From Diphasiastrum complanatum (taxonomy: Eukaryota > Streptophyta > Lycopodiopsida > Lycopodiales > Lycopodiaceae), in the NCBI GenBank assembly GCA_029204225.1, contig CM055108.1:4059547-4123546 (forward strand): DNA of 64,000 bases. The letters are read 5' to 3'. How positions within the stretch are numbered: position 1 is the stretch's first letter; each line of letters starts with the position of its first letter. The notes under the pieces are model-generated. The model was not told the origin of the DNA, did not search any database, and saw only the letters and a program-made list of their open reading frames with translations. This document shows positions 1-48,860 of the stretch, piece after piece. The position numbers were made by a program, and so were the translations under genes.

Positions 1-866
1 TCATCCTCAATAGCAGCACGTAATAAACTGACATGGAATACAGCACAGGCGCGTGTGGAGGCAGGAAGCTGTAAGCGATATGTAACTGGACTAAGAACCT
101 CTACAATGCGATAAGGCCCATAATAACGTGGTGCAAGCTTCTCAGTAGAAGCATGGCCCTGGACAAAACGATGACGTGCAAACCATAAGCGTAAATAAAC
201 CATATCTCCAAGTTGAAACTCAACATGGCGGCGGTGACGATCAACTGAGGTCTTATAACGCTGTTGAACATGCTGTAAATGAGAACTGGCCCGGGTAGTA
301 AGCTCTCGAGCACCTGACAGAAAAGATGCAAGTGTAACAGGTGTATCCTCAGGAGGAAGAGGAATGCCAGGTAAAAGAGGTGCATAGCCATGAGATAATA
401 AAAATGGTGAGACACCTGTGCTGGTACTAACAGAGCTATTATAGCTATACTCTGCTAAACATAAATGCTGATCCCAATCCTTCCCTGAAGGAGTAACAAA
501 ATGGCGTAAATAATCCTCAAGGATCCTGTTAAGGACCTCAGACTGCCCATCAGAAGTAGAATGGTAAGCAGAACCCATAAAAAGCTGAACATCCAAAATA
601 CGCATAAGCTCTGTCCAGAATATAGATGTAAACTTACTATCCCGATCAGAAAGGATAGTACGAGGAAATCCATGCAGGCGGAAAATCTCTGATAGGAACA
701 AACGTGCACACTGCTCTACTGTGATAGTACTGCGAACTGGGATAAAATGTGCCTGTTTCGAGAACCTGTCAACTACCACCATACATGAATCGTGACCACG
801 CTGGGTATGGGGAAGGCCAAGGATAAAGTCCATAGATATATCAGTCCACTGGCGATGAGGAATAGG
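1..866 (-). pseudogene. gypsy-1 integrase core and C-terminal part
   Basis: The minus-strand frame is open from just after the TGA at 867 to the window edge. It encodes the integrase core: a DFILGLPHT block, the [15 protein letters not shown] block, an [10 protein letters not shown] block with the second catalytic Asp, and an EYSYNSS block. The basic C-terminal region with YYGPYRIVEVLSPVTYRL and FHVSLLRAAIED follows. In the family this enzyme inserts the cDNA into the genome. The frame continues that of 867-2138 and is separated from it only by the nonsense codon. The chromodomain expected next is outside the window. Confidence 0.88.
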
Positions 867-2138
867 TCAACTTTGGAGCAAACCAGCAAATTTAGCACGG
901 GAGTACTTATTACGAAGACAGAAAGGGCAAGTACGAATAAGTACAACAAGCTCAGATCGAAGAGAGGGCCAATAGAAATGGTCTTTGAGACGAGCATAAG
1001 ACTTCTGAAAACCAAAGTGACCCCCAACAGGAGAGGAATGAGCATCCGACAACAACTGGGAACGGATACCCAAAGAACTAGGGATACAAAGAGAATCATA
1101 ATGATAAAGACGATTGTCAATAATGGAGTAAACCTGATGAGGACTGGACGAAACAGGTGGGGCAGAACTATAAACATCACGAAAATCAGAACATGTAAGG
1201 TATGCTGCAGGTAGGGCATCAAACCATGGAGGAATAGTAGAAACGAGTGTATTTAACAAAGCTGGAAGACGAGATAATGCATCAGCAGCAGTGTTAGCAC
1301 GACCAGGACGATACAATATGGAGAAATTAAAACACTGTAAAAACTGCAACCAACGAAATTGACGATCACTAAGGTCACGTTGAGAAAACAGATAACGGAA
1401 AGACTGGTGATCAGTAATAATGTCAAATGGGACCCGATACAGATAATGACGCCACTTCTTAAGAGCATAGATAATAGCAAGAAGCTCTTTCTCATGCACA
1501 GAATAACGTTGCTCATAAGAGTGAAGACGACGCGACTCATAAGCAATAATACATTGTGACTGGCGAAGTAAAGCACCCAAACCAACATTACTAGCATCAG
1601 TCTCAACAAGAAACTTTTGATCAAACTGTGGTAAACACATAACGGCAACATCAACAACAGCACGACGAAGAGTATCAAACGCTATCTGACAATCAGGAGT
1701 CCAAAGAAAACTACTAGACTTCTTCAAAAGTGCATGAAGAGGAGCTGCGATAGTGGCAAAATGAGGAACTGGACGACGAAGGTGAGTGGCTAACCCAAGA
1801 AACATACGAACATGATGAATGTCAGTAGGTATAGGCCAATCCTGGATGGCCTGAACCTTATGAGGGTCCAGACGAATGTGACCATTACAAATAAGAAAAC
1901 CAAGAAACTCGATCTCAAAAACAACAAAAGAACATTTGGACAACTTAGCAAATAACTGGTGGTGTACAAGTAACTGAAAGACAGAGGAAAGATGGGCAAC
2001 ATGCTCAGCAAGAGACTGACTAAAAATAAGAATATCATCAAAATAAACCAAGACACAATGACCAAGAAGCGGACGCAAGACGTTATTCATCACATTCTGG
2101 AACGTAGGAGGGCCATTAGTAACACCAAAAGGAAGCAC
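867..2138 (-). pseudogene. gypsy-1 RT (C-terminal half), RNase H and integrase zinc finger
   Basis: This 424-codon frame starts at LPFGVTNGPPTFQ. It carries RT motif C as YFDDI near residue 35, an RNase H domain beginning VETDASNVGLGALL near residue 180, a YRPGRANTAADALSRLP block, and the integrase HHCC finger (GGHFGFQKSYARLKDHFYW, then CPFC) near residues 390-410. It ends in TGA at 869-867 inside a family-conserved stretch, so the stop is a disabling mutation. RT motifs A and B1 are missing from this strand because they are inverted just upstream. The first Met is only the first ATG after the inversion junction. Confidence 0.9.
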
Positions 2139-2157
2139 ACGAAATTCATATAAACAC

Positions 2158-2340
2158 CTTTGTATTGATTACCGTGCTTTAAATAAGTTGACTATTCGTA
2201 ATCAGTACCCTGTTCCACACATGGATGACCTCTTTGACCAGCTCGGTACCTCTAAAATCTTTTTCAAGATAGACCTTCGTTCTTGATATTACCAAATCAG
2301 GATGCACCCTTCTGACGAACATAAGACTGCTTTCCGTACC
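2158..2340 (+). pseudogene. Inverted RT core segment inside gypsy-1
   Basis: These 61 codons read on the PLUS strand, opposite to the rest of the element. They encode the RT block that belongs between the KKDG motif and the LYEFRVLPFG motif: it starts LCIDYRALNKLTIRNQYP, continues MDDLFDQLGTSKIFFKIDLRS with the motif A Asp, and ends HPSDEHKTAFRT. The residue after DLRS is TGA, so the block is also mutated. The flanking minus-strand halves join the inversion at about 2154-2158 and 2335-2340. The simplest reading is a local inversion in place. Confidence 0.87.
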
Positions 2341-4341
2341 ATCTTTCTTATTAATAAGGAGAACAGGAGCACCAAAAGGGCTGTGACTAGGAACAATGAG
2401 ACCCTGATCTAACAAGGCAGTAATATGGAGCTCAAGCTCATCACGCTCAGATCGAGACATACGATAAGGGGGACAGGAAGGAGGAGCAGAACCAGGACGC
2501 AAGTCAATATGATGGTTCACATCACGTAATGGTAGTAGCGTCGTAGGTTCTGAAAAGACAAAAGCATACTGATGTAATAAGTCAGAAATCACCCGAGGAA
2601 CAACTGCTAGTGTAGAAACTGGAGGAACTGGTACTGCCCGCTGAACACATAATAAGGCAGCACAATGAGCCTTCGGCAGGCTGCGAATAAACTGCTTCCC
2701 AGTAATCAACTGGAAGTCTCCCTGAGAATCAATGCCAACAAGTGAGTGTGTAACTGCATCATGTACAAATGTCAATGTCTGCTGTGTCAAGTCCAGTGTA
2801 ACGGCTCCAAGAGATGCAAACCAATCAGCACCAAGGATAAGATCATAACGCTCCATAGGGATAATGTAAAGATCTGCCTGTCCAGAGAAATCTCCAATGC
2901 GGTATGGTAAACGCTGAAACATCTGAGAACTAGGAAAAGAATGAGAACTGGCAACCTCAACTGTGAGAGGTTGGGAAGCAGGAACAGGTGAAGCACGGAT
3001 CCGACTAGTGATATAACTGCTAATAAAAGAATGAGTGCTACCAGTATCAACTAAAGCAATATACTCACGACCTGTAATACGCACACGTAACCGAATGGAG
3101 CGAGGACCAGGACGCCTTGTCCAAGTAGCATAGGCAAGCTGAGCATGGCAAGTAGCAGGAAGTAAATCAGGGGAAGGCTCAGAGGATAAGTCAGGCTCAT
3201 CAGAAATATGAATGTAGATATCGGAATCATCTGGAGTAGTGCCCTCATGGTAAAAAACAGCAGTAGTAGTAGGGAGAGGCTGGCGGCAATCACGGGCAAG
3301 ATGGTCAGGACTCTTACAACGAAAGCAAAGACGCTTCTGCTGAAGATCAGCGAACTCTGCAGACGTGTAACGTCGGACAAAAGCAGGTCAAGGAGTCGGA
3401 GGACGAGGAGGCGAAGGGGCAATGGAGAGAGCTGGAACAGAAGGGGCCGGTGTAGGGGTGAACGTAGCGGGAAAAGATGAAGCAAAAGGACGGGGTCGGG
3501 AGAGGCGGGAAGGAAGGGTGTCAGAGTACTTATGCTGTAAAGTAGTGGCAAGAGACATCGCCTCAACAAGTGTGGTAGGACGGAAGGAAGAAACATCATA
3601 ACGTAAAGCACCACAAAGCCCAGCAATGTAACGAGAAATAAGCTCAGTGGGCTGTAGATCTGTGAAAAGATAAGAAAGCTCCATAAACTGATATGTATAA
3701 GAAGCAAGACCACTAGTCTGAGTGAGACTACGGAATGTATCACGTTGGCGGTCAAGCCACTGAGGATCAATCATAGCATGGCGGCGGTCACGGCGAAAAG
3801 TATGCCATACATGGAGCCCTTCCCGATCAGGATCAACTCTATAAACTTGCCACCACGTGGCGGCACGTCCATCTAAATGTAAAGCAGCCAACTGGATCTT
3901 CTGAGGATCAGTCTTAGGGTAAATCTGAAAATATGTGTCAAGCTTAGCAAACCAATTCTCTAATAAGTTCCCGTCGGAGGAACCGGAATAGGTAGCAAGC
4001 TGTACCCTATCACGAAAGTCTCGAGCAAAGTGTGGCTCAGGAAGGGGAGGACGAGGAAAGAAACCAGGAGGTGGGTTAGATGGAATGAACGGTCCACCAC
4101 CAGGCTGACTAGCAGAAGAAGATGGAAATCCAAATGGAGGGGGAGTCCCAAATGTAGGAAAAACAGGAGCTTTACCAGGACCATGAGGCTGTAAAGAATC
4201 AATTTGTGACTGCATAGTAGCAAAGCCGGTCATAACTGAATCGAAGCGAAGAACGAGGACAGAAAGGGTCTCATCCATGCGATGAAACTGATCGGATAAG
4301 GTTTCCTGAGTAGTCTCACTCGGGGTAGGTGAATGTGCCAT
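2335..4341 (-). pseudogene. gypsy-1 gag-protease and start of RT
   Basis: Gag starts at the ATG at 4341 (MAHSPTPSE), chosen because the related element at 30483 starts at the aligned position; an upstream in-frame ATG lies at 4395. Gag has a proline-rich N-terminal third and the retrotransposon-gag core (NWFAKLDTYFQIYPKTDPQ, LHLDGRAATWW, YIAGLCGALRYDVSSF). A TGA at 3390-3388 interrupts it. The same frame then gives a CCHC knuckle (CFRCKSPDHLARDC, about 3290-3340), the aspartic protease active site LVDTGSTHSF (about 3050-3025) and the RT entry motif INKKDGT, where the frame meets the inversion. One continuous gag-pro-pol frame is typical of chromoviruses. Confidence 0.9.
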
Positions 4342-5003
4342 AATGATAGTGGAAGGAATAGACGAAAACTTGAGGGAGCGGACTCTTGTCGCCAAATTAG
4401 CCTATTACAACCAATATTATCACAACTGAAAAAAATAGGTAGCAATGAACAATGGAGAAGCTGTAAAATTGCGCTGGACAGCCAGGGATACAATGTGAAT
4501 TTGAAAGATTAAACGGAGTCAGAATTCCTGAAAATGTGGTGGAGAATGAGCGCGCGACAGCCTTTTGATAAGCTGTAAAAGATGGCTGGAATTGGAGAAA
4601 AAAATAGGCAAAAGTGACAAGTTGGGAGTGCTGAGGCAGCGATTTACAGGTTGAAGAGTTTTAGCTGTTTGGAATAGCAATTGATGTCGGAATTGGGTAG
4701 TTTTTGGATGAGGATGGGCGTTGGACAGTTAGGGAACTAACTGTGGAAGATGGCTGCAAACTGGAAAAATATCAGACGAAAGTGATAGGTCGGAAGGCAG
4801 GAACAGCGATGTAAAGGAAGAGGAGGAGCGCTGGGCAGCAAAGAAAAGAGGGGACAAAACAGGGGGAACGCTGGGCAGGAAGGAGTGGAAGGAGCAGCGA
4901 TGGAACAGGGCTGTCAAAACGGCAATGGAGCTGTAGGAACAGCGATGGAGGAGCAAGGCAAGGCAACAAAGAAAAAAAAATTCCAGATTGTGCTCAGAAA
5001 AGT

Positions 5004-5015
5004 GCTCTGATACCA
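5004..5015 (-). other. gypsy-1 primer binding site
   Basis: The minus strand reads TGGTATCAGAGC directly after the LTR end. This complements the 3' end of plant initiator tRNA-Met, the usual primer for minus-strand cDNA synthesis in plant LTR retrotransposons. Confidence 0.92.
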
Positions 5016-5439
5016 AGTTATGAATAGAGCCACAGCTGATCTAGAGCTAAGCTATGAAAGCATCACATAAGCAAGACTTAACCCTAGAAAGCAGGAAAGA
5101 GAGAGATTAAGGAGGCTAAAGAGAGAGATCAATATCATCAGCTGAATGACAAATGACACAGTTTCCCTACTTATAGCCAAGAGGAAGCCCTAAAAGGAAG
5201 CTTCCAGTGGCTAGGGCCCAACTGGGAGGGATAATAGTGCGCCCTCCAAGAAGGCCCCCACTCTCGAGTAATATGTTCAAATGGCCTAATAATGAATAAT
5301 AAGGCCAAAGGCCAACCATATAGTCTGAATGTCACTAATGAATAAAAAAGGGCCCAAAGCCTGCTTATGCATAAAGTAAAGTAACTGTAAATGTAAATGT
5401 AAATGGACGCGGCGAATGTAATGAGCCGAGTCCATAACT
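5016..5439 (-). repeat. gypsy-1 5' LTR
   Basis: This 424-bp LTR begins AGTTATGGACTCGG and ends ATAACT on the minus strand, so its ends are inverted repeats of AGTTAT rather than TG/CA. It matches the LTRs at 29102-29466 and 33383-33640 (start AGTTATGGAC, internal CGCCGCGTCCAT). The right end abuts the primer site without a gap. The partner LTR is outside the window, so target duplication cannot be tested for this copy. Confidence 0.88.
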
Positions 5440-5569
5440 GGTACAATGATTAATCTAAATTCAAATTTGAGATTCTAGTATTTCCTATAATCTATTCGCC
5501 GCGTCGATAACTGGTACAATGATTAATCTAAATTCAAATTTTAGATTCTAGTATTTCCTATAATCTATT
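5424..5569. repeat. 73-bp tandem duplication across the gypsy-1 LTR/flank junction
   Basis: Unit 1 is the last 16 bp of the LTR (5424-5439) plus 57 bp of flank starting GGTACAATGATT (5440-5496). Unit 2 is a 16-bp LTR-end-like sequence (5497-5512, three mismatches) plus an almost identical 57-bp flank (5513-5569). The duplication therefore happened after insertion. Confidence 0.85.
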
Positions 5570-5570
5570 T

Positions 5571-7098
5571 GAGCAATAAGTGCTAGGCTAGGTGCTACAA
5601 TGACTCCATACTACAGGTTCCTCATAGCCCTCTTTGGAACTAGTGGTTCCAAAGGTTGCTCATCGTCATCACCCTCCTCATCCTCATTAGACTCATCACT
5701 CTCCTCAGACTTCTCTTCCAGTGGCTTGAATTTAGATTGGCTATTGCATTCGTAATGACTCGCAATGTTGTGTCAAATCGCGGTTTGTTCCAAGAACCGA
5801 GATTTGAATAGCCGGTTCGAACCATTTGAAAAAATATGAAATACAATTGGTCATCAATTTAGCTCATAATCTTTGATATTGATGATCCTTGGATATTTCT
5901 ATTATAGCATGTATAGATTTTTGTATTGTATTGCACATGTATGATTATGTAGTATTGTATGATTCATATTTATTATAAGTGGATTTCATGTTTGTGAGGT
6001 ACTAGTTTTGAAAATTTTGGCATACTCCAAGTACTTGTATAAATGTACAAGAGCATGGAATTTATAGAAGTATGGTGGCATTGATGTAATACATTTGCAA
6101 GAAGTTGCATGCATTGGAGAAAACACAATCATAAACTACCTTCATGGTCTCTCTAGCAATACTTAGTCTCAATAGAAGGCTTGAATCTTGAATGCACAAG
6201 TACAAGACATCTTGGAGAGTCTATTCTTCTTTGTGTGTATGAAAACAAAAATGCTCGAATTTCTCTCAAAAGTGGCCACAATACACTCTTGAGCGGGACT
6301 CACAATGCAATTTGTTGCAACTTGGGAGTACATCCTTCATCCTTCTCTCACCAATGGACCAATTGCAACTTCCCAACTCATTGCACGGGTCTCGCAAAGG
6401 CGGGCTTTTCGTGTGTTGACATCTGGAATGAGCTGTTCATGCATCTCAGCAGACAATTCTGAATTTTAAAAAAAAACTCACTGGACCGAAATATGTTTCT
6501 TCATTGTCCTGTTGGAGTTTCTTTTGACTTTGCAATACTACTTCCATCTTCCAGGCTAGGTCCTCATTTAGGTTTATTGTTTCCGAGTACTAACCTGAGT
6601 CAATGTTTCCTCGAATTGCAATTTGATCAGGTGCGAATCACGATTCTGGTTCCAATCGGTTCTGTATAGTTCGAATCGGAGAATCGTAATCTTTTTGATC
6701 AAAATATAATTTCAAATGGATAGAAAGTTCATTTCCTTTTCCTTTTGTGCCCTTCTCATTATCTTATGGATTGATTTCTAGGCTCTCCCATGATGAGAAG
6801 GCAGAAGGAGGGTAAGAGAAGGAGAAGGGAGTGAAGCAGGAGGAGAAGGAACGTCGGAGAAATTAATAAAAAGTCTAAATGTAGTTTTGTATGATTTTTT
6901 GATTTGCCAACTTGAGATTTTTTGGCTGATTCAGAAACAGTTTGAATCAGAGATTCTGCAGATTCTGACCCGGGCATCTTTTGCATTGTTTGCACATGGG
7001 ATGAAGATAACAAGCTAGCTATTCATTTCTAAAAATCGTTCACACAAAGAGATTGTGAACACACTCAAATCTGCATATTCGACTTCTTGGTTTTGCAG
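5571..7098. other. Non-coding stretch before PRIM2 exon 1, probably intron
   Basis: I see no convincing gene. A minus-strand acidic stretch near 5640-5740 and a 93-codon + frame at 6181-6462 match nothing I recognise. Around 6620-6980 there are scattered GATTCTG and CGAATC words resembling decayed DNA-transposon ends. No exon encoding the expected PRIM2 N-terminal block (ending in the residues before VLKGIEE) was found here. The acceptor at 7096-7098 shows that at least one more exon exists upstream. Confidence 0.5.
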
Positions 7099-45132
<38,034 letters not shown>

Positions 45133-46626
45133 TCAGAAAGAAAGATTTCGATGGTAAGGCGCCTTTTCCAGGATTGTTGCGCTATTCTTTATTTGAAAAG
45201 CGCAATAGGGATCATGCATCAGGCTTACGAGTATCTGGTCAAGGCGGGTATTGCAGGGTTCAATAGATGAAATTAAGGCCATGAGCTCAACAAAGATCAT
45301 GCAAGCATTTTGGTGCTGAAAATTAATAATAATTCATGTAAATAATAAGCTCAGAAAGATCAATTTATGATGTGGCTCTAAATCGCTTAGCTAAGAAGAA
45401 CAATCCTTGTGATCTAGCATTGCCATTGGGGATTTACTTATAAACAGTCTGCATCAGTGCAGACTTGTCATTGGCTACTTGTGGGAAGATGTGTGAAGGT
45501 AAGCTATTTGATAGATAAAACCAAGATCATAATGGCTTCAAATTTTGGTTTCCATTACTCATGACATGACTAGGCCCTTGTAGTCACAAGCTGCTGTTAT
45601 TAATGTGAGAGCTGCAGCGAGACTTTGTAAGGGTATGAAACTCTACAATGTATTAGGGAATGGATCTTCTAGTGACCTTTCCATCAGGTAAACGGCCCTG
45701 CCATGAATTTACAGCCGTTCAACCTTGTGGAAGGATCATTTGAGAATCTTCTCTTAATTTCAAAGGATTGTGATGCATACCCCTTTTTGTCTTAACTTTC
45801 TCATGGGCCTCACTTTTTGAATTTTTCTTATGGAACTTAACATTTTCTGGATGCTAAGATTTATAGTCTACTGCCCAGAAAGCTCATGTTATTTTCAATT
45901 TTCATAACCCACCTCAGTTTTTTCCTGGCTGCTTCATAATGTTTTCTTAAAAAGAAAAGAAAAGAAAAAAGAAAAGAAAAGATCTGTTAGGTGATGGGCC
46001 ATAATCTCCTCTCGGAGGAATTCTTTTTCCAAGTTTAATTCCCTTCTAGGATTACGAGTAAGATGCTGCACAAATCCTAGAAGAAATTATGAGTTCTTAT
46101 CATGGCACTTGATTCTTGTGAACTCATTTTTGAGATAAAAAATCTGATGCCTTTTTTGATATGTATAATTTCCTCAAGTGATCTTCACAGAAAGTTAAAG
46201 CAGAGCTCCTACAGCACATTTGAATAAACAGCATCAAAATTTAATTTCCATGATGCTATCAATCAAAATTTTCTTGGTAGATGCAAATTCAGACTAGTTT
46301 ATCAATCAAATATGACATGGCTGATGTTGTAGAAGTTACAATTGAGAAGGCCCTTTGGTATTTGATCTTAAGGATACAAAAAGGGCACATATCACGCATG
46401 ATGCAAAAGGTCTTTATGATAGTCGTATCAAGAATTGGTAGAGGTCCCTTTTTGCAACCATATTGATAAAAGTTATCCTAAGATAAAGGTCACGTGAAGG
46501 GGAGGTAGAGTTGTAGGAAAATGTGCACAAAAGTGAGCTCTTTGACCATAGTTTCAAAAATTTATCTCATTGACTATCAAGAATTTTAGTGAATCCTTTT
46601 ATATATAATTTAGCAATTAAAAAATG
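45133..46626 (+). other. PRIM2 3' flank
   Basis: This should contain the 3' UTR, but I could not identify a clear AATAAA signal near the stop. A GAAAA-rich tract lies at about 45950-45980. No further gene seen before the copia LTR. Confidence 0.5.
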
Positions 46627-47293
46627 TGTAAAAGTATAGTACTTGGGACCATAAATGAGCCTACAAAAGACTCTAAGAGTGATTGATTGATTGATCTTCC
46701 AATCTATTGCAAAACTAGTCACCAATTTTTTGATATAGATTAGCAATTTTGGATCACAGAATCAAGTGCAATAAAAACTATGATCAATTATGCAAATCCG
46801 ACTTTACATGTGTGTGGTACAGCCTCTTGTCGACTTGCTATGAGGGATTGAATGTAATCAAGTTTAGTTCACAATGGAGTCATAAAATCACAATACATGA
46901 TAGAAAAACTCGAGATTGCCAATTTGCTCTCAAATTTTGATCTTACATCTATGGAATGATAGATTGAAAGTATAATAGGGCTCTTCACCTCGACTGGTTG
47001 GTGAATATCCAGCATGTTTCAAAGAGCCTAATTGACATTTAGTTGTCTTAATATGTCAATCTTACCTAACCTTAGAGTTATGCCAATTTGGTGGTTATGT
47101 TATTCAACTACCTCTATGATTTGAGGAGTTTGGTAATTTAGAAATCATGATCAGCTAACCTAATTAATCCCTATGATTGAGATCTAACCTATCTAGGCTA
47201 GCTTACACACGTGGCAATTTGATTTCACATGTGAATTATAATGTACATCAAAAAATTACATAGAAAACAAGCTAGAATTTGCCATTTTTCACA
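46627..47293 (-). repeat. copia-1 3' LTR
   Basis: About 667 bp; on the minus strand it starts TGTGAAAAATGG after the tract CTAGATTTGAG and ends CTTTTACA. A diverged second copy lies at 55602-56303. Confidence 0.8.
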
Positions 47294-47329
47294 CTCAAAT
47301 CTAGCTTGGGAAACTATGGTACATTTGTC

Positions 47330-48860
47330 AATTATTTAAGTAATGATCTTAGTTTAATGAAAGAATTCATAGGCAAGGATTTAGGAAGCAAATAAGTTAA
47401 GCAATTCGATGATGGCACATGATGGAGTTTGATTTCTTTAGCTTGCACGTTCTCTCTTACAAAGTGGAGCAATTTCGATGTGCTTGCTCCTTGCATCGAA
47501 TGTAGGATTGGTAGCAAGTGATTGGGTTGATTGGTTGTCACAATAGATCGAAGGAACCTCCTCAACTTCCATGACTTGAAGCTCCACCAATAGCCTTTTG
47601 AGCCATAAGACCTTGTATGTTGATGTCAAGGCCTTGTACTCAGCTTCGTTGAAGATAGTGAAATTGTATCTTGCTTTTTTAAAAGCCATGATATTGTTTC
47701 ATCACAAAGGATTGTAGCAAATGCACTTGTAGATTTTTGATTCACTTTGTCACCTGCAAAATCCGAGTCCAAGTAGGTTCTTAAGCCAAGATTAGTCCCT
47801 TTGTAGAGTATGCGAAAATTCCTAGTTGATGAGATGTACCGTAGGACTCTTTTGGCCATTTTCCAATGTGACACACGAGGACTTTGCATATATTGGTTTA
47901 ACTTACCAACACTATAACTAAGATCATGCCTAGTTATAGTTTTATAGATCAAGGTGTCTATAAGCCTTCTATAGAGAGTCATGTCCTCAAAGGATGCTTC
48001 ATCACCACTTATAGATGCTTTTACATTTTATTCCATTGGAGTCTCAATGCCTTTACAATTCTTTTCCAAATCTATATAGGATGGATGTAGCATATTTAGA
48101 TTGACATATGAAGCTAAAATCCAATCCTCTTATGATTTCTATTCCTAGAATAAAGTGCAATTGGCCGAGATAAACCATTTTAAACTCTTTAGATAAAGCA
48201 ATTTTAACATCTCTTATTCCATCTAGATCAAGTTCCATTTAAATTAATGTCATCTACATACAAAACAAGCAATGATCTTTCAAGCATTAAACCTCATGTA
48301 TAATGAAGGATTTTATAAGAACTCATTACAAAGTTGATGGAAATAAGAAAAGAGTCTAGCCTAGAGTACCAAGCTCTAGGTGTTTGCTTGAGTCCATAAA
48401 GACTCCTCTTCTAGAAACATACTTTCTCTTCAAGTCTTTTGTTGATGAAGCCCTTGGGTTGCCTCATGTAAATTTCTTCTTCCAAGTAGCCATTGAGAAA
48501 GGCATTTGTAACATCAAGTTGGAAAAACATCCAATTGAACGTTGTAGCAAGACTTATTATCAATCTTATTGTACAAGCTTAGCCATAGGAGCAAAAGTTT
48601 TATCATAATCAATGCCTTTAGTTTGTCAAAAACCTTTTGCTACAAGCCTTGCTTTATACTTATTGATCCATCTTGGTTATACTTCAATCTATACACCCAC
48701 TTGCTATCAAGTGGTTTTTTTCCTTGAGGAAGATCAACAAGTTCTGAAGTATGATTCTCCATGAGAGCATCATATTCAACTTGCATAGCATCCATCCAAC
48801 TTTTTGATCTACAAGCATTTTCATAGCAAGTTGGTTCATCAAGCATTGAAGTAAGAAGAG
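47330..48860 (-). pseudogene. copia-1 RT and RNase H
   Basis: RT starts with SKSWMDAMQVEYDALMENHT and KKPLDSKWVYRLKYNQDGSI. A YLGQLHFILGIEIIRG block follows near 48190-48130. RNase H blocks are DLSYSVGKLNQYMQSPRVSH, SDFAGDKVNQKSTS, EAEYKALTSTYKVLWLKRLL and IYCDNQSTQSLATNP. The frames shift several times and the YVDD motif region (48240-48600) is badly eroded. Confidence 0.87.

Larger units (their letters stand above)
1..5439 (-). mobile_element. Ty3/gypsy retrotransposon (gypsy-1), 3' part beyond left edge
   Basis: Reading down the minus strand the element has an LTR (5439-5016), a tRNA-iMet-type primer site, a leader, gag with a zinc knuckle, protease, RT, RNase H and integrase. The chromodomain and second LTR lie left of the window. 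A related copy at 29102-33640 has a chromodomain, so this is probably a chromovirus (inference). The element is dead: gag carries TGA at 3390-3388, pol carries TGA at 869-867, and 183 bp of RT is inverted. The 662 bp between gag and the primer site (4342-5003) is the untranslated leader, where I see no gene. Confidence 0.93.

Noticed and set aside
792-1214. Plus-strand 140-codon frame
   Set aside because: It is the reverse shadow of the gypsy-1 integrase frame on the minus strand; no motif of its own.
5004-5015. tRNA-Met gene
   Set aside because: Only the 12-base primer-site match occurs here and at 29467 and 38980; no cloverleaf.
6181-6462. 93-codon plus-strand frame as PRIM2 first exon
   Set aside because: No similarity to the primase N-terminus, and no donor in the phase needed to join exon 1 at 7099.
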